From Alopecurus myosuroides (lineage: Eukaryota > Streptophyta > Magnoliopsida > Poales > Poaceae), in NCBI GenBank assembly GCA_028641055.1, contig CM054059.1:110062263-110126262 (forward strand): a stretch of DNA of 64,000 nucleotides, given 5' to 3'. Below are positions 33,899 to 45,546 of the stretch, piece after piece. The stretch's first letter is position 1. Every line of letters begins with the position of its first letter. Made by a program: the position numbers and the translations under genes. Below the pieces are notes generated by a model. It was not told where the DNA came from. It worked only from the letters and a program-made list of their open reading frames with translations, and did not search any database.

Positions 33899-36480
33899 AA
33901 CTCTTGCTCTCCTCGCGTAGGTAAGTGATAACAAAGATAATTTTTGAGGTGACAAGAAGCCAACACAAACTTGATCAATCATTATGTAAAAGCATTGCAA
34001 GCTGAGATCAAAACACTTAACAAAGGTATCATAAATATTATTTGAACAATGAAAACTTCGCAACTATGTTTCACATGAAAAGTAGCACAAATAAATGACA
34101 ATTGGCAAATATGTATTAAAAGTGATACGTTTGTTTGATCATAATGAAAAACATGATAAAGTTGTATCCCGCTTGTCCTTCATGGAATAGAAAAACATAA
34201 ATGCTAGGACACCTTAAAAGTTTAAGCGGTGACTAGATGCAAATAATTTTAGATAAGCAATACCATAACCATATTAAAATCAATAATAAATTGTGGGATT
34301 ATGCACGTTATACTCAGAATGACAACTATGCTCTCTTAATTGGTGCATACAGTAAGAAGATGAAGACTCATCCTATATCTAAAAGAAAGGCCCTTCGGAG
34401 AGGGAAGCGGGGATCACTCATGTCCCGGAGCTTTTTATTTTATAAAACAGAGCATATTGAAAATGTAACTTTGAGAGAGGTGTATGTCTATGTCAACAAA
34501 CGCTAATAAATGTTTTAATATATTTTCATGTCAAATGGCTTCTAAGAGCGGCTCCCATAGAGGAACGATAACATTCCTATTCTCCTTTGTTAACACAAGC
34601 TATGTTTGAACTAATTTCTCGGGAACAAAGTGTGAGGAGATTAATTGTTATTGTTGTAATTTATCTTTTGTGGGCTAGGCACTAGTTCGTCGGCTCTTTT
34701 TGCAGTATTAGCGACAAGCACATTATGCATGCAAGTCAAGAGGTGAAGCCATCCAACATGAAGAAATAATAAAGCATTTAATACTTCCTCATGAGCTAAA
34801 ACAGGAACCCAAAACAAGGTGTAATAATTTTAAAGGTTTAAAGATAGCACACGAGCAATTCACTTGGAATGACTATAAAATACAATGCATGGTAGATATG
34901 GTGCAAACATTGGAATAACTTTGGTTTAAGGGGGTTGGATGCACGTGTTGATTGCATACTCAATACATGTGAAGGCGAGCATGAGACTGGGAGCAACCTA
35001 CTAAGAGAGAAATAACGGACATAAAGTTATTCCAATGTGTGAGCATAGTCTCAAGAGGTGCATAGCAAAAAAACATCATTGATCAAAGCATAAAGTGATA
35101 TTACGAGTCTAAAACTAGATGATCATCAAGGCTAACGGTGACTTTGTTTATAGTCATAGCATGGTGTGAGCATGCGCCAAGTCAATCCAAATAAATCTTC
35201 AAAGAGAATACCTCAATAACATGCTTCATTATGATCAAGAACAACACACGATTTAATTTCAGTAGCACATTAAGCACTCTCAGTTACTTAAGACTAGTCA
35301 TGATGCATCATAAATTACTAAGCACACAATTAAAATAACATGTAACATGACATGTTAAAGCCTAGCAATATTCTAAACAAGCTTCCTTTGCACTACTATA
35401 AACATGAAATATTTTTCTCACACCCAGCACCAATCAACTTCTTTGAAACAACTCTCTTAACAAGTAATAAATAAATACAGAGAGCTAGTCATATATAAAT
35501 TAAAAAAACTAACAAACTCTAAACATAATATGAAAGGAAAACAAGAGATAAAAACAATAGTAGAAAAAGTGAACACTCACAAAGCAATAAGAGTGAAAAC
35601 TAGAGTGGTCTAAGCAATATAATGGAGTATGTTTCTCTCCAACAAAGAATGCTAGGATCCAACCACTTATTACCATCAAGCAAACAAAACAAAGCTGAAA
35701 GAAAAATAAAATGACGCTCCAATAATAACACATAGTATGTTAAATAATATAAATATAGTGTCCTGACAGCTAACCTGATAATTTTGTTGATGAAGAAGGG
35801 GATGCCTTGGGCATCCCCAAGCTTTGACGTGTTTACTTATTGGATATTTCTTGGGGGTGACATGGGCATCCTCATTCTTCAGCTTTTGTCCATCATTCAT
35901 CTTCTCATATCATCCTCCTCTCCTTACACTTGAAAACTTCCTCCACACAAAACTTCGCACAACCTTTATTAGCGGGGTTAGTACATCAAATAAATACATC
36001 CACTTGTTTTAGTTCTAACACAATACAAACACTAGATTTAAAAATTAGCTACTGACACAACTTCTTTTAAAAGCTCCCCCCTCAAGAGAACACAAAAAGA
36101 AAAAAGATGAAGAGGCAAATGCAAACAAAGGAAGAACTATGTCAAAACAGAACTGACTGGAAAGATGATTTTTTGAGGCACTTCCATAACTCATATAAAA
36201 ACATGGTCACTAATAAATGTTAGATAACAACCTGGGCATGTGCCCATTTGTTTTTCAGAATTTTCTCGCACTCTGGTTGAGAGATACGAATTTTACTATG
36301 AAGCATAAAAATCTTGACAGAAAACAAAAAATTACACTTCCTTCCAAATATAGGTTACTCTTGGAACAAAAACAAAATAAAAAGGATAAGGAGCGGTTGC
36401 TACAAAGGTAACAAATTCCAAGACTCACAGAAAACAAAATAAAACAAAAGAAAACAAAGGGAAAACAAGAGAAAACAAGG
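33899..36480 (-). other. Non-coding interior of the gag-protease element
   Basis: About 2.6 kb, AT-rich, without a usable frame. A short remnant of coding-like sequence (minus, about 35830-35900: ending NEDAHVTPKKYP) lies just before the internal polypurine copy, at the same relative place as the second frame of the 18-kb element. Segments shared with that element are listed under the parent entry. Confidence 0.7.
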
Positions 36481-36489
36481 TGGGTTGCG

Positions 36490-37381
36490 TCTCACAAGCA
36501 CTTTTCTTTAACGCCTTTTAGCTAGGCATAAAGCAAGAATCAAGTATTATCAATAGGACCAAAAGCATAATCATACTCGACCTTCGTTTTCTTATCCGGA
36601 ATTTTATGATTACCCACAATGGTGGTTTGAAATCTAATAGATCCTTCATCTATATTAATGCTGGCCTTTACAAGCTTGAGAAAAGGCCTCCCAAGTATTA
36701 CACGTCCTTCCCTATGCAATCAATGACAACAAAATCAATAGATATAAACTTGTTATTTATTTTGACGAGACTTGTTTAGCTAATCCGAAAGGAGTTTTAA
36801 TTGCCCCATTAGAGAGGCTAATTTAGTTACATAACATGATAATTCTCCTAACCAAAGATTATCGAATATAGCTTTAGGTAAAATTGAAACTCCTGAACCA
36901 TCTTCTGGATGAGCTTTAAATCCCATGTTCTTTATCACAATTTAATAGTTGGTTCAAAATATTTATCATTGGGTCCAAATGCTCCTGTCTTAATAACTTT
37001 AATGGATTTCTCTAGTGTTGTGATCTTCATATAATAGAGTTTCTTCTTGAGTTTAGGTAGACAAGTTTATATAGTTGCAACTCTTTTAACAGGGTTTTCC
37101 ATAGGAATAATATTCATTAAATTTATCAAAGTTGCATAAGCCTCATCAGCATCATAATTAAGAAAATCTCCTCCAACTAGAGTGTCAAGAACAAGCTTAT
37201 AAAATAGAAATATTCCCAAGTAAAAGATTCTAAGAAGTATTCCAATTTTTAATTGTGGTTTAGTCTTGTCATGGGAATTAAAAATTCTTGACCAAGCATC
37301 ATTAAAACTTTCCCCACCTTTTTGTTTAAAGGTGAGGACCTCAGCTTCAGAGGACATAGCAAAAGGCGTAGACCTAGACAT
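36490..37381 (-). pseudogene. gag fragment and retropepsin remnant
   Basis: Gag starts at the ATG at 37379-37381 and stays open to 37067 (104 codons). It carries SSEAEVLTFKQKGGESFNDAW, a phrase of Triticeae Athila-like gag, then ends at a stop. Further along, in shifting frames, is a retropepsin-like stretch: DGSGVSILPK (about 36905), then FVVIDCIGK and GRPFLKLVKASINIDEG (about 36735-36655). The usual D-S/T-G active site is not convincing. Gag would package element RNA; protease would cut the precursor. Both are broken here. Confidence 0.7.
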
Positions 37382-37557
37382 ACTAATAAAACAAAGATAA
37401 CAACAAACTAACGAAGCAAGTAAAATACTAGAAACTAGAAAACTATTTTTTATTTTTGATATAAGGAAAACAAAGCTAAATAAAAGTAAACTAAGCAAGA
37501 ACAAAACAAATGAGAGAAAATGGAAGTGTGTAACCCCCCTAGTTGAAAGCTTGAAGA

Positions 37558-37573
37558 CTCGGCAATAGCGCCA
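37558..37573 (-). other. Primer-binding site of the gag-protease element
   Basis: On the minus strand TGGCGCTATTGCCGAG lies 10 bases inside the LTR edge at 37584. It resembles the complement of the plant tRNA-Asp 3' end with a few changes, the primer used by the related elements. Confidence 0.65.
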
Positions 37574-37583
37574 GAAAAAACAT

Positions 37584-39169
37584 TGCTTGTTGACATGGGC
37601 CACACGTTCGTTGGGAGACCCCAAGAGGAAGGCATAATGCAGCTTAGCATTATCCCCCCTCCTATTTATGGAACCCGAGTTATCAATCCAGTAGGAATTC
37701 AAAGTCTCTCGGTAGGTTTTTTGTTTTTTGGTGTTTCAACAAGCGTGAACCTGCACACAAACACAAATTCTCTCTTCCTCCCAACTTTTTGAGAAGGTTG
37801 TCAATCTTCCTGTCTTGTTAAAAAATAGATACTTAATTGTATCGAATGGTTGGAGATGACTAAATGAAACAGAATAGCGATTAAGTGATGATAAAAGCAA
37901 GTAAATGAGGTTGTAATCAATAAGGAACATAGGACCGGGGGCCATAGTTTCACTAGTGGTGTCTCTCCTAAGAACAATAAACATGTTGGGTAAAAAAATT
38001 ACAGCTAGGAAATTGACAAATCATGAACGTATAACAATAATATTATGAAGAAATATATTTCACGGGTTCTAACATTGCAGGAATTACGTCAAGATAAATA
38101 GACAGCCATATGACAACATCTATTACTAAAAGTCCACCTTGAGGCAACAATCCAGCAAATCTCGTTGGTATTAAGTTGCAGCAACAAAGTGATTGATCGT
38201 GTGCAATAGACAAATGAATTAAGAATAATACATAAATGTAAGAAATAATTCTCATCCTTAGAAAAGAACACCGCTATTTTCTCCCTAGTGGCAACAACAC
38301 ATCTCCATCCCGCACGTTTCTGTCACCCGGGTGCAGGTTAAGGAGGTGCATACAATAACTTGGCCAAGGAAATCATACACACCAGAGAGAATTGCAAGAA
38401 AAGATTAAAACTCTCTAAATATATAAGTGAAGCATCTCAATATGACATGAACAAAATAATCATTATCTCATGGTTTATCGGATCCCAGCAATAACAACAT
38501 GTAGCAATTGCATAACGGTGATCTCGATCATGTAGGGCAGTTCACAAGATCTAAAAATGGCGGCACAAGGTGGAGAGAACACCATCTAACTACTGCTATG
38601 GACCCGTAGTCCCAGGGTGAAGTATTCACACTTCTGTCTGGAGGCAATCATGGCGATGTAGAGGCCTCCGATGACGATCCCCCTCTACAGCAGGGTGCCA
38701 GAGCAGGAATTCATAGGACCTAGATTGGACTTTCGAGGTAACGACGCCTCTGTATCCGTTATGTGAAAAATTTCTCTGTCACCGGCGTTCTTAGGGTTTA
38801 AGGCAATTTATAGGAGAAGAGGCGACACGAGGCATGCCTGAGGCCACGGGGTGACCTCATGGCGCAACCTATGCCCTACCCGCACCTAGGGGTCATATGG
38901 TGGCTGTGGTTCCCCCTCCGGCTCTCCTTTGGACTCTGTGTTTGTTCCGGGCAAAAAATACTCTCCGTAATTTTTTTGGTGAATATTTTCTTAAGAGTTT
39001 TTCTAAAATACAAAAATAGCAGAAAATATGAATTGGCTCTAGGCATCCAGTTAATAGGTTAGTCCATGAAAACATTCGGAAAGTGAAGGAAAGCATGTAG
39101 AAAACATGGAAGAACATGTAGAAAACAAGCGTGAAGCATAAAAAATATAGATATGTTTTGGACATATCA
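37584..39169 (-). repeat. 5' LTR of the gag-protease element
   Basis: The LTR is 1,586 bases, with minus-strand ends TGATATGTCC and CAACAAGCA. It shares its whole length with 32308-33885 and is a family member of the solo LTR at 23568-25100 and the insertion at 54501-56164. The outer end at 39169 abuts sequence starting GGTAAC. Confidence 0.85.
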
Positions 39170-40500
39170 GGTAACAATAGTACCGAACCAACCCAAATAT
39201 GCAATATTGCTAAGAGACTAAACAATTGTAGTGCATTTAGCAAAGTACATATGGAGTTTCCATTGACTATTATTCCTGTACCGCGAGAATATCTAGTGAC
39301 CGCACAATCGATAGTTATAATTTGGATGTCTTCAACCATCCACCGTAACATGGGATCATAACATTGACGTCTGCGTGTAATCTAAAGCGTGTAATGGAAC
39401 TGACATGGAGATCGTTCAAGAATATTACTTAACTCCTCTAGGCCCTCTTAGTATCAAGTAATGGAGGATGGAGAGATACATGCTCTAGGCCCTCTCAGTA
39501 TCACCAATGTCAATGAATAGTCTGGATAGACACAAGTACATCAGGGATATGGATCTAGAAAAAAGAAATATATTGGTACAACTTTTATATGTGTTATGAT
39601 CAAAGGGTTTGATAAGAATAGAGCACATTGTCTCACCTCATGATATTTTTTGTATCTTGAAGTTAAGGGAATAAGTGCAATGAGTAACCTGAAGGTTCCT
39701 TCATTCTTCATGGACATGCAAAATCCATCATGGGCATCCACGGCTCCGTTGTTGGTTATTGTTCGGTAAGTTCCCGAACATGTCTATGTGTTATCGAGCC
39801 TTTACGGGTCACACAACATTTAACCGATAGAAAAAAGTGGTTGGTAATGGTTTTATGAATGTTAGATGTCGATACTATGTCACAAAAACAAGTCTGGTGT
39901 CAATGGGAGGAGTTTCAGGGAAGTTGCTATGAGAGAGAAATAATGTCGATGGAAGGAGGAATTTTATATGAGAGAAAATAGAGGACATGAGATGTCGCGG
40001 GATGTTAGAAGATAAGTTTGATGATTTTATGTACTGAGGTCACAGGGTTCCAAAAACTTTTGCGCAAAAAACAAGAAGTGGGAAGTGCTGGAGGGGGGGA
40101 GAGATTTGCCCCCATGGCGGCACCCGATTTTGGGGGCTGCCAGGTGGGTTATAGGACACCACACAAGGCGCATCCATCCCCTATGGGAAATTTGGTTTAA
40201 GCGAGAAAATAAAAGACCAAAGGAAAAAAGAAGGAGGAAGGGTATTGGACTCCCAAAGGGAGTCCAATCCGATTTGAGCATGGAGATGGGTGTGGCCACC
40301 TCCTTGTGGGTTGGGAGTTGGACACTCTCCCCCAAGGAAGGTGTACCCCTTACTGCACCTATAAAAGTACCCCAAGACCTTGAGGCAGAACACATCAATT
40401 AGCTCTCAAGACAGTTATAAGAGTTATACCCAAACTATTGACATAGTTCCAACAATTATCTTTAGTATGAGATACTAATTGATGCTCCCATTTGCACCGG
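39170..40500 (+). mobile_element. Copia LTR fragment (Angela/BARE-like), plus orientation
   Basis: The phrases TTGTTGGTTATTGTTCGG (39750), CCCGAACATGTCTATG (39772) and ACAAGTCTGGTGTCAA (39887) followed by GAGAGAGAAATAATGTCG, then a GC-rich block with GGGGGCTGCCAGGTGGG (40133) and a TATAAAAG box (40361), follow the order seen in Triticeae Copia LTRs. The same blocks recur in reverse orientation at 41760-43275. Left and right boundaries are unclear; the first ~190 bases may be other DNA. A 23-base phrase around CTCTAGGCCCTCT is duplicated 46 bases apart (39437 and 39483). Confidence 0.65.
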
Positions 40501-41357
40501 TGGCAGGTACTTTAGAAGGAGAAAATGTTGGAAAGTATAGAATGTTCTGGAATTACATTGCAAATGCACTTGGATTCTAGCTGGTCATGTCATGAAATCC
40601 AAAACAATAGATAAAATCAACACTAGGACTTCAAAATAATAGTTACTCTGAGCTCAATCATTTGTAATGAATATTTAATGTTGGTGAACCTTGTTGAGTT
40701 CAAATTATAGATATGTGTGGGAGTTCCAAATTTGTGAATTCAAAGTTTATGATCTTCTTTATTATATTATGGAATTAAGTCATATTATAAAAGGTCGTAT
40801 GAGGAATTTTCTTTGTAAAGGTTGGAGCATTGTAATTAATTAACTTAGAGTTATTTTAATGAAAGTTACAAGTAATCAACCTTTCTCGAGTATGATGTAT
40901 AATTGATTAAGAGTTTTTCTATAAAACCAATATGATTGTTGGTAGTAAATTTCCACTTTAACTCCATGTGTCTAACATGTTGGATTAAGGAGAATAGTGT
41001 CTTCTTACGATAGAGAGGTGGAAATTATATTAAGTTAAGATTGTGAATCTTTGGAGTAAGGGCAGAATGAATGGGATCATGCAAATATTTCCCATTCATC
41101 ACCTTATCCAGGAATTTATGTATGAAATACTTAAACTTAAACCTTAATATTATAAAAGGCCGTATGAGGAATTTTATGTAATATTCACTAAGTGATGTGG
41201 TCATCAAAATTATGAGACAATGACTATGAAATTGTCAGAGAGCGGTCTGTCAAGGATAGGATCTCTCTAGATGTTCAAACACTAGGGGCTAAACACACTT
41301 CCTTCACCTCTTGAGGAGGCTTCGTGGGGGAAGCTTGAGAACAACGGCAATGGCGAC
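40501..41357. other. Unassigned DNA between Copia fragments, with a direct repeat
   Basis: AT-rich without a gene. The phrase ATTATAAAAGG(T/C)CGTATG followed by AGGAATTTT occurs at about 40791 and 41149. This may be Copia interior or another element; no domains are visible. Confidence 0.35.
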
Positions 41358-41480
41358 TGATACGTCCAAAACGTATGTCCTTTTTCGAACACTTTTGTTA
41401 TTGTTTTCCCTTAAACTTGTGAGTTTTGGATACCACTAACACAGACTAATGCTGTTTTTGGCAGAATTACATTGGTGTAA
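41358..41480 (+). mobile_element. Truncated Gypsy LTR start
   Basis: Begins TGATACGTCCAAAACGTATG, the standard start of Athila-like LTRs in this window, and continues with a typical 'ACTAACACAGACTAATGCTG' phrase before similarity fades near 41480. No second LTR or interior is attached, so it is a broken piece. Confidence 0.55.
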
Positions 41481-41489
41481 CACACAAGA

Positions 41490-43280
41490 TCTACTATGCA
41501 GGTAAAGACGTGGATAGATCTGATTCATTACCGACACGAAGCACGGAAGTAGTGTCCATGGCAATGTCGGTGATGCCTGATGAAGAGTCCCACGGCTAAG
41601 CCTGGCGGTGGATTGTTGACGATTCCCCGTATCCCACCTTATGGATCCAGCTGAGTGAGAGTATCACATGTTACCCCTTTGAGGCCTCGCACACATACGT
41701 TCGTCAAAGTCCTGCAGCGCTTCGCCGTCCAGGACTCGGCAACGCAGGTTCACAATTGAGATGGAGAGATCCCAACACATGGGAGAGAGAGGGAGAGATA
41801 TTAGGGATAGGTCTAATCGAGAGAGGATCATCATCTCCCAATTAGAAGAAGCCCTATACCAATTAGAGGGACTCTAATCAGAAGCTCTAATCCAACTAGA
41901 GCCATTCTAATTAGAGGCTCTAATACAATTAGAGAGGTTCTAGTTATAGGCTCTAATTCAATTAGAGGGTCTATAATTCGATCTCTAGTTCTCAGAGAGA
42001 GAGAAAAGCCCGAAGGAAAATTGTGTGTCCCAACAATGAGGGAGCGGGTGGGATTATATAATGGGACAAAGGGGAGGAGGTCGGTTTCCGCTCACCCTCC
42101 TTGGCCGCATTCTTCCCTTTTCCTTTTCAACCTTTTCCACCAGATTTATTTATAAAATAATTCGGGGACAATCTAAGGGGGTAGTGGTGCGCATTGTGAG
42201 ACCATGGTCCCCACCTGGCGGCCCCTAAAATTAGGGTTTGCCCATAGGAGGAAATTTCCCCCCCTTCGGCACTCTCCCCCTTTATGGAGAGTCCCGTGAA
42301 ACTCTTCCGAAACCATATAATCCCTATAGATAAAATCATTGACTCTATATAACGCTGTTATAAATATATTATAACATCTCCTGGACATCTCATGCCCCTC
42401 TACACTTGCTCCACAAAGCGTGCAAATTATTTCTCTCTCGTAGTAACTTCTCTGAAACGACTACAATTGACACCAGACTTGTTTCAGTGATATTGTAATG
42501 ACATCTACCACTACTTATTGATATTAGAAACACATTTCCAACATCCCAAGACATATCATGTCTTCCATAATCTCTCTTGAATATAAATTCTATCACGTCG
42601 AAATCACCCGAATGATACCCTACTCTCCTCCGGACCATCCAATGCAAATAACGTACTTTGACGTCTTAAGTGTGTGAATCCTACAGGTTAGATAACTAGT
42701 ATACATGATTGGAAAACATATTTCCCAATCAAAATCAACATAAGCACCGTGGACGTCCATATTGACTCCTACAGGTTATATGAATAAATCTGCTGAACCT
42801 GTTGGTTATTAGGTAAGTTCCTATTACTTCGTGATACCAATCAATACCTCGAGACGAGATGAATGACAAGCCTGCCATTAAACTCTTTAAGCACCATATA
42901 ATATTATTCTCGATGTCGGTATGATTCCTTTTACTCGTTACCGTGACATAGTATCCCCATGACTAGTGTCATATCTTTGTCTGTGGAGACTTATTTACCG
43001 ATACTATTTCACCGAGTGGATCCTGGATTTATCTCTCTATTAACTAGAGGAGTAATTCCCAATCTTGAACTATCACAATGAATGAATACTTTCATGTCCA
43101 TCTAGTGTTAGACTTTTTGATTACCCAGTTTACGGTGTGATACTTGACTATACCAACGTGATCCTTACGGTAAATATCATTGAATATTCTCATGGTCTAA
43201 GGAAGCAAACAAAAAAACCATTCTGTGATGATACTATTTAGCAAAACTAATATCGTAGTATCTTAACTACTTGGGTCTAC
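41490..43280 (-). mobile_element. Copia LTR (Angela/BARE-like), minus orientation
   Basis: On the minus strand the order is: GACCATGAGAATATTC (43185), GTCACGGTAACGAGTAAAAGG (about 42930), CCAACAGGTTC (42800), ACAAGTCTGGTGTCAATTG (42465), a GC-rich block with GGGGCCGCCAGGTGGGGACC (about 42210), TTATATAATCCC (42052), and an untranslated leader with short repeats (41800-41990). The same order occurs in plus orientation at 39360-40500. The 18-kb element inserted at 43280/43281; the Copia sequence seems to resume at 61285. Confidence 0.65.
41800..41990. repeat. Array of short AATTAGAG/CTCTAAT motifs
   Basis: Roughly ten copies of CTCTAAT or its complement ATTAGAG, spaced about 15-25 bases, many paired head to head (for example TTCTAATTAGAGGCTCTAAT at 41905). 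The array sits just downstream of the likely transcription start of the Copia LTR on the minus strand, so it would lie in the RNA leader. Confidence 0.75.
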
Positions 43281-44685
43281 TGATGACCCACAAGTATAGG
43301 GGGTGTATCATAGTACTTTCTATAAATAAGAGTGTCTAACCCAACGAGCAGCAGAAGGTGTTGACAAGCAGGTTGGATAGAGGATTCACTGTAAACGCTA
43401 GCAAACAGGTTTTTGGTCATTTTGGATATATCAGATAAAAAAAGTGTGATTAAATAAAGTGAAGTAAATAATATTGCAGCGAGTGGCCCAATGCTTTTGA
43501 GAGCAAAGGACAAGACGGTTGTTCTACTTGTGACTACCAAACGTTCTCGAGGACACATGGGAATTTTGTCAAGTGCTTTCACTTCATTACGGTTGATTAA
43601 TATCCATTGGTTCGTGAAGTGTTGTGTGGGTGAACCTATGCTAATGCACCGCCCAACTAGGACTAATACATACTTGTGATTATACCCCTCGTAAGCATCC
43701 GCAAATACAAGAAAGTAATTAAGAGTAAATCTAACCACAACCTTAAAACTCCGGGATTCTACGCTCCCTTGTGCATTGGTTTCCTAACGGGGGTTTAGGT
43801 TGCTGTCACTCCGGCAACCCCACAATTAGTAGACAAATACACAATTTATCCTCTTAGGCCCATAAAGGCGAAGTATCATGAGTCGACGTTCACATGACAC
43901 CACTAGAAGAATAGCACCACAACTTAAATACCGAACCACGAGATATTACTTCAACATAACTTCACTACTAACATCATGACTTCTCCCATGTCCTCAAGAA
44001 CTAAACAAACTACTCACAAGACATCTTATGGATCATAATCAGAGGTGATATAATGGATGATAACAATCTGGTAATAAAGTGCTAACACCGATAAATCTCA
44101 CAAGCATCAACTACTAACAAGTAATCCACACCGGGAGAGAGATCTAATGTAAAACAACGATAGAGAACCCTAATTGTTACAACGGCATGAAGGTGGATGA
44201 TGAGGGTGATGGTTCTGGTGGTGATGATGATGACGATGCCGATATTGATGATACCCGGAGCAATGACGGTGACGATGGTGATGATTTCCCTGGCAGATTT
44301 CTCCCTACCGGAGAGCTTTTCTCTCTCTGGTGCTTTCCGCCCCGAGGCGGCGGCGGAATAATTCTCCGATGATAGTCTGGGGCTTAGGGTTCCCTGAGGG
44401 TCAAGTACGCGAAACAGGTCTACCAGAGGTGGGCCAGGGTGGCCACACCACCTGGTGGCCCCCTCCGGTTCTCCTCGTGGCTAGATCCCTCATCTGGTCT
44501 TCTGAAATAGGGTATTCCGACGGTGCTTTTTTCCATCAGATTTCTGGTCCCGGTGTTTATTCTCCAAAAATTAGGAAACATGCAAAATAAGATAAAATAA
44601 CATAAGTGATGCATCATAACATGAAATATATCGATGAATAACAGAAAATAACAATATAAAAAAGTGATGCAAAATGGACGTATCA
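43281..44685 (-). repeat. 3' LTR of the 18-kb element
   Basis: 1,405 bases, + strand start TGATGACCCAC and end GGACGTATCA. Compared with the 5' LTR it lacks about 20 bases near 44290 and about 55-60 bases near 44450, in the GC-rich promoter part. It contains a GAT-rich run (44200-44290), which gives Asp-rich chance frames. Confidence 0.95.
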
Positions 44686-44700
44686 ACTCCCCCCAAGCTT
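44686..44700 (-). other. Polypurine tract of the 18-kb element
   Basis: On the minus strand AAGCTTGGGGGGAGT directly precedes the LTR start TGATACGTCC. A 14-base near-copy is present internally at 52377-52390. Confidence 0.85.
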
Positions 44701-45546
44701 AGACCTCGCTTGTCCCCAAGCGAAACTGAACTCAGTAAACATGACCACAGGTTTACGGAGTGAGGTGTCGATAAATTTAAATACGGACGACAAGAGGCAT
44801 CACATCTAACAAGGAACAAGTCATTTTAGATATCAACTTCCTATCATATAATCAAACCTGAAACAAGTAGAGGAACAATAAAGGTCCAAAAAGTAAATCA
44901 AAATTGGTAAAGGCAAACTTCGTTCTTGGTCAGAGAACAATTAACAGTGTACTTATCTTTCAATCAGAGTCTTTATACTAGAGCTACATTACAGAGTTTA
45001 TCATGCTAAATTATAACAATCTCTTTGCAGACATTGGTAACTTTCAAAGTGGTATTCGAACAGATAAAAGCATTTGCAGAAACAAGGAAGAATAAAGAAC
45101 ATGATTGAGTAAATCAACATGTAGCTGGATGAATCACAACAACACAAATTCTTGCTTAAGACAGAAGGAAGTAGGTTTACTGACTCAACATAAATGTAAA
45201 AGATAGGCCCTTCGCAGAGGGAAGACTTGATCACTCATGTGCTAGAGCTTTTATTTTGTAAAACAGAGGTATAAAATGGTTGACACTCCTCCCAACCTTT
45301 CTTACACAAACCATGGCTAACCGAATCCTCGGGTGCATGCCAACAATCACAAACCATGGAGGAGTGTCTAATTTTGAGAGGTGTATGTTTATGTCAACGA
45401 ATGGAAAACGGAAAATACAGTACGTCACAAGCCAACTAGACTTCACAAGAGCAGCTCCCATAGAAGGACGCAACTAGTATAGAAGGTCATCCCTCTTTCT
45501 CTTTTGTTTACACAATTATGCTTTGACTGATAAATAAGGGGCAAAA
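44701..45546 (-). other. Non-coding 3' interior of the 18-kb element (part 1)
   Basis: No frame of note. This is the non-coding domain between the last frame and the 3' LTR, shared with the gag-protease element at 34380-34600 (the AAAGAAAGGCCCTTCG-like and GAGAGGTGTATGT phrases). It is interrupted at 45546/45547 by the 6-kb insertion and resumes at 51554. Confidence 0.75.

Larger units (their letters stand above)
32308..39169 (-). mobile_element. Non-autonomous Athila-like Gypsy element (gag-protease only)
   Basis: Two LTRs in the same orientation (32308-33885 and 37584-39169) flank a 3.7-kb interior. Read on the minus strand, the interior has a primer-binding site, a gag fragment, a retropepsin remnant, and about 2.5 kb of non-coding DNA ending in a polypurine tract. 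There is no reverse transcriptase, RNase H or integrase, so the element would need enzymes from a relative. The non-coding part matches the corresponding 3' interior of the 18-kb element at 43281-61284 (for example 34380-34600 against 45200-45480, and 34780-34900 against 51695-51780). The left end is truncated by about 50 bases against the MULE, so no target duplication remains. Confidence 0.85.

Noticed and set aside
37382..37702. Upstream extension of the gag frame to 37702
   Set aside because: It runs through the PBS and into the LTR; the gag-like part starts at the ATG at 37381.
43277..43738. 153-codon minus-strand frame
   Set aside because: Lies wholly within the U5 part of the LTR and a shifted version appears in the other LTR (59756-60061); not a gene.
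44187..44372. Asp-rich frame in the LTR (and 60688-60891)
   Set aside because: Translation of a GAT-rich simple repeat in the LTR.
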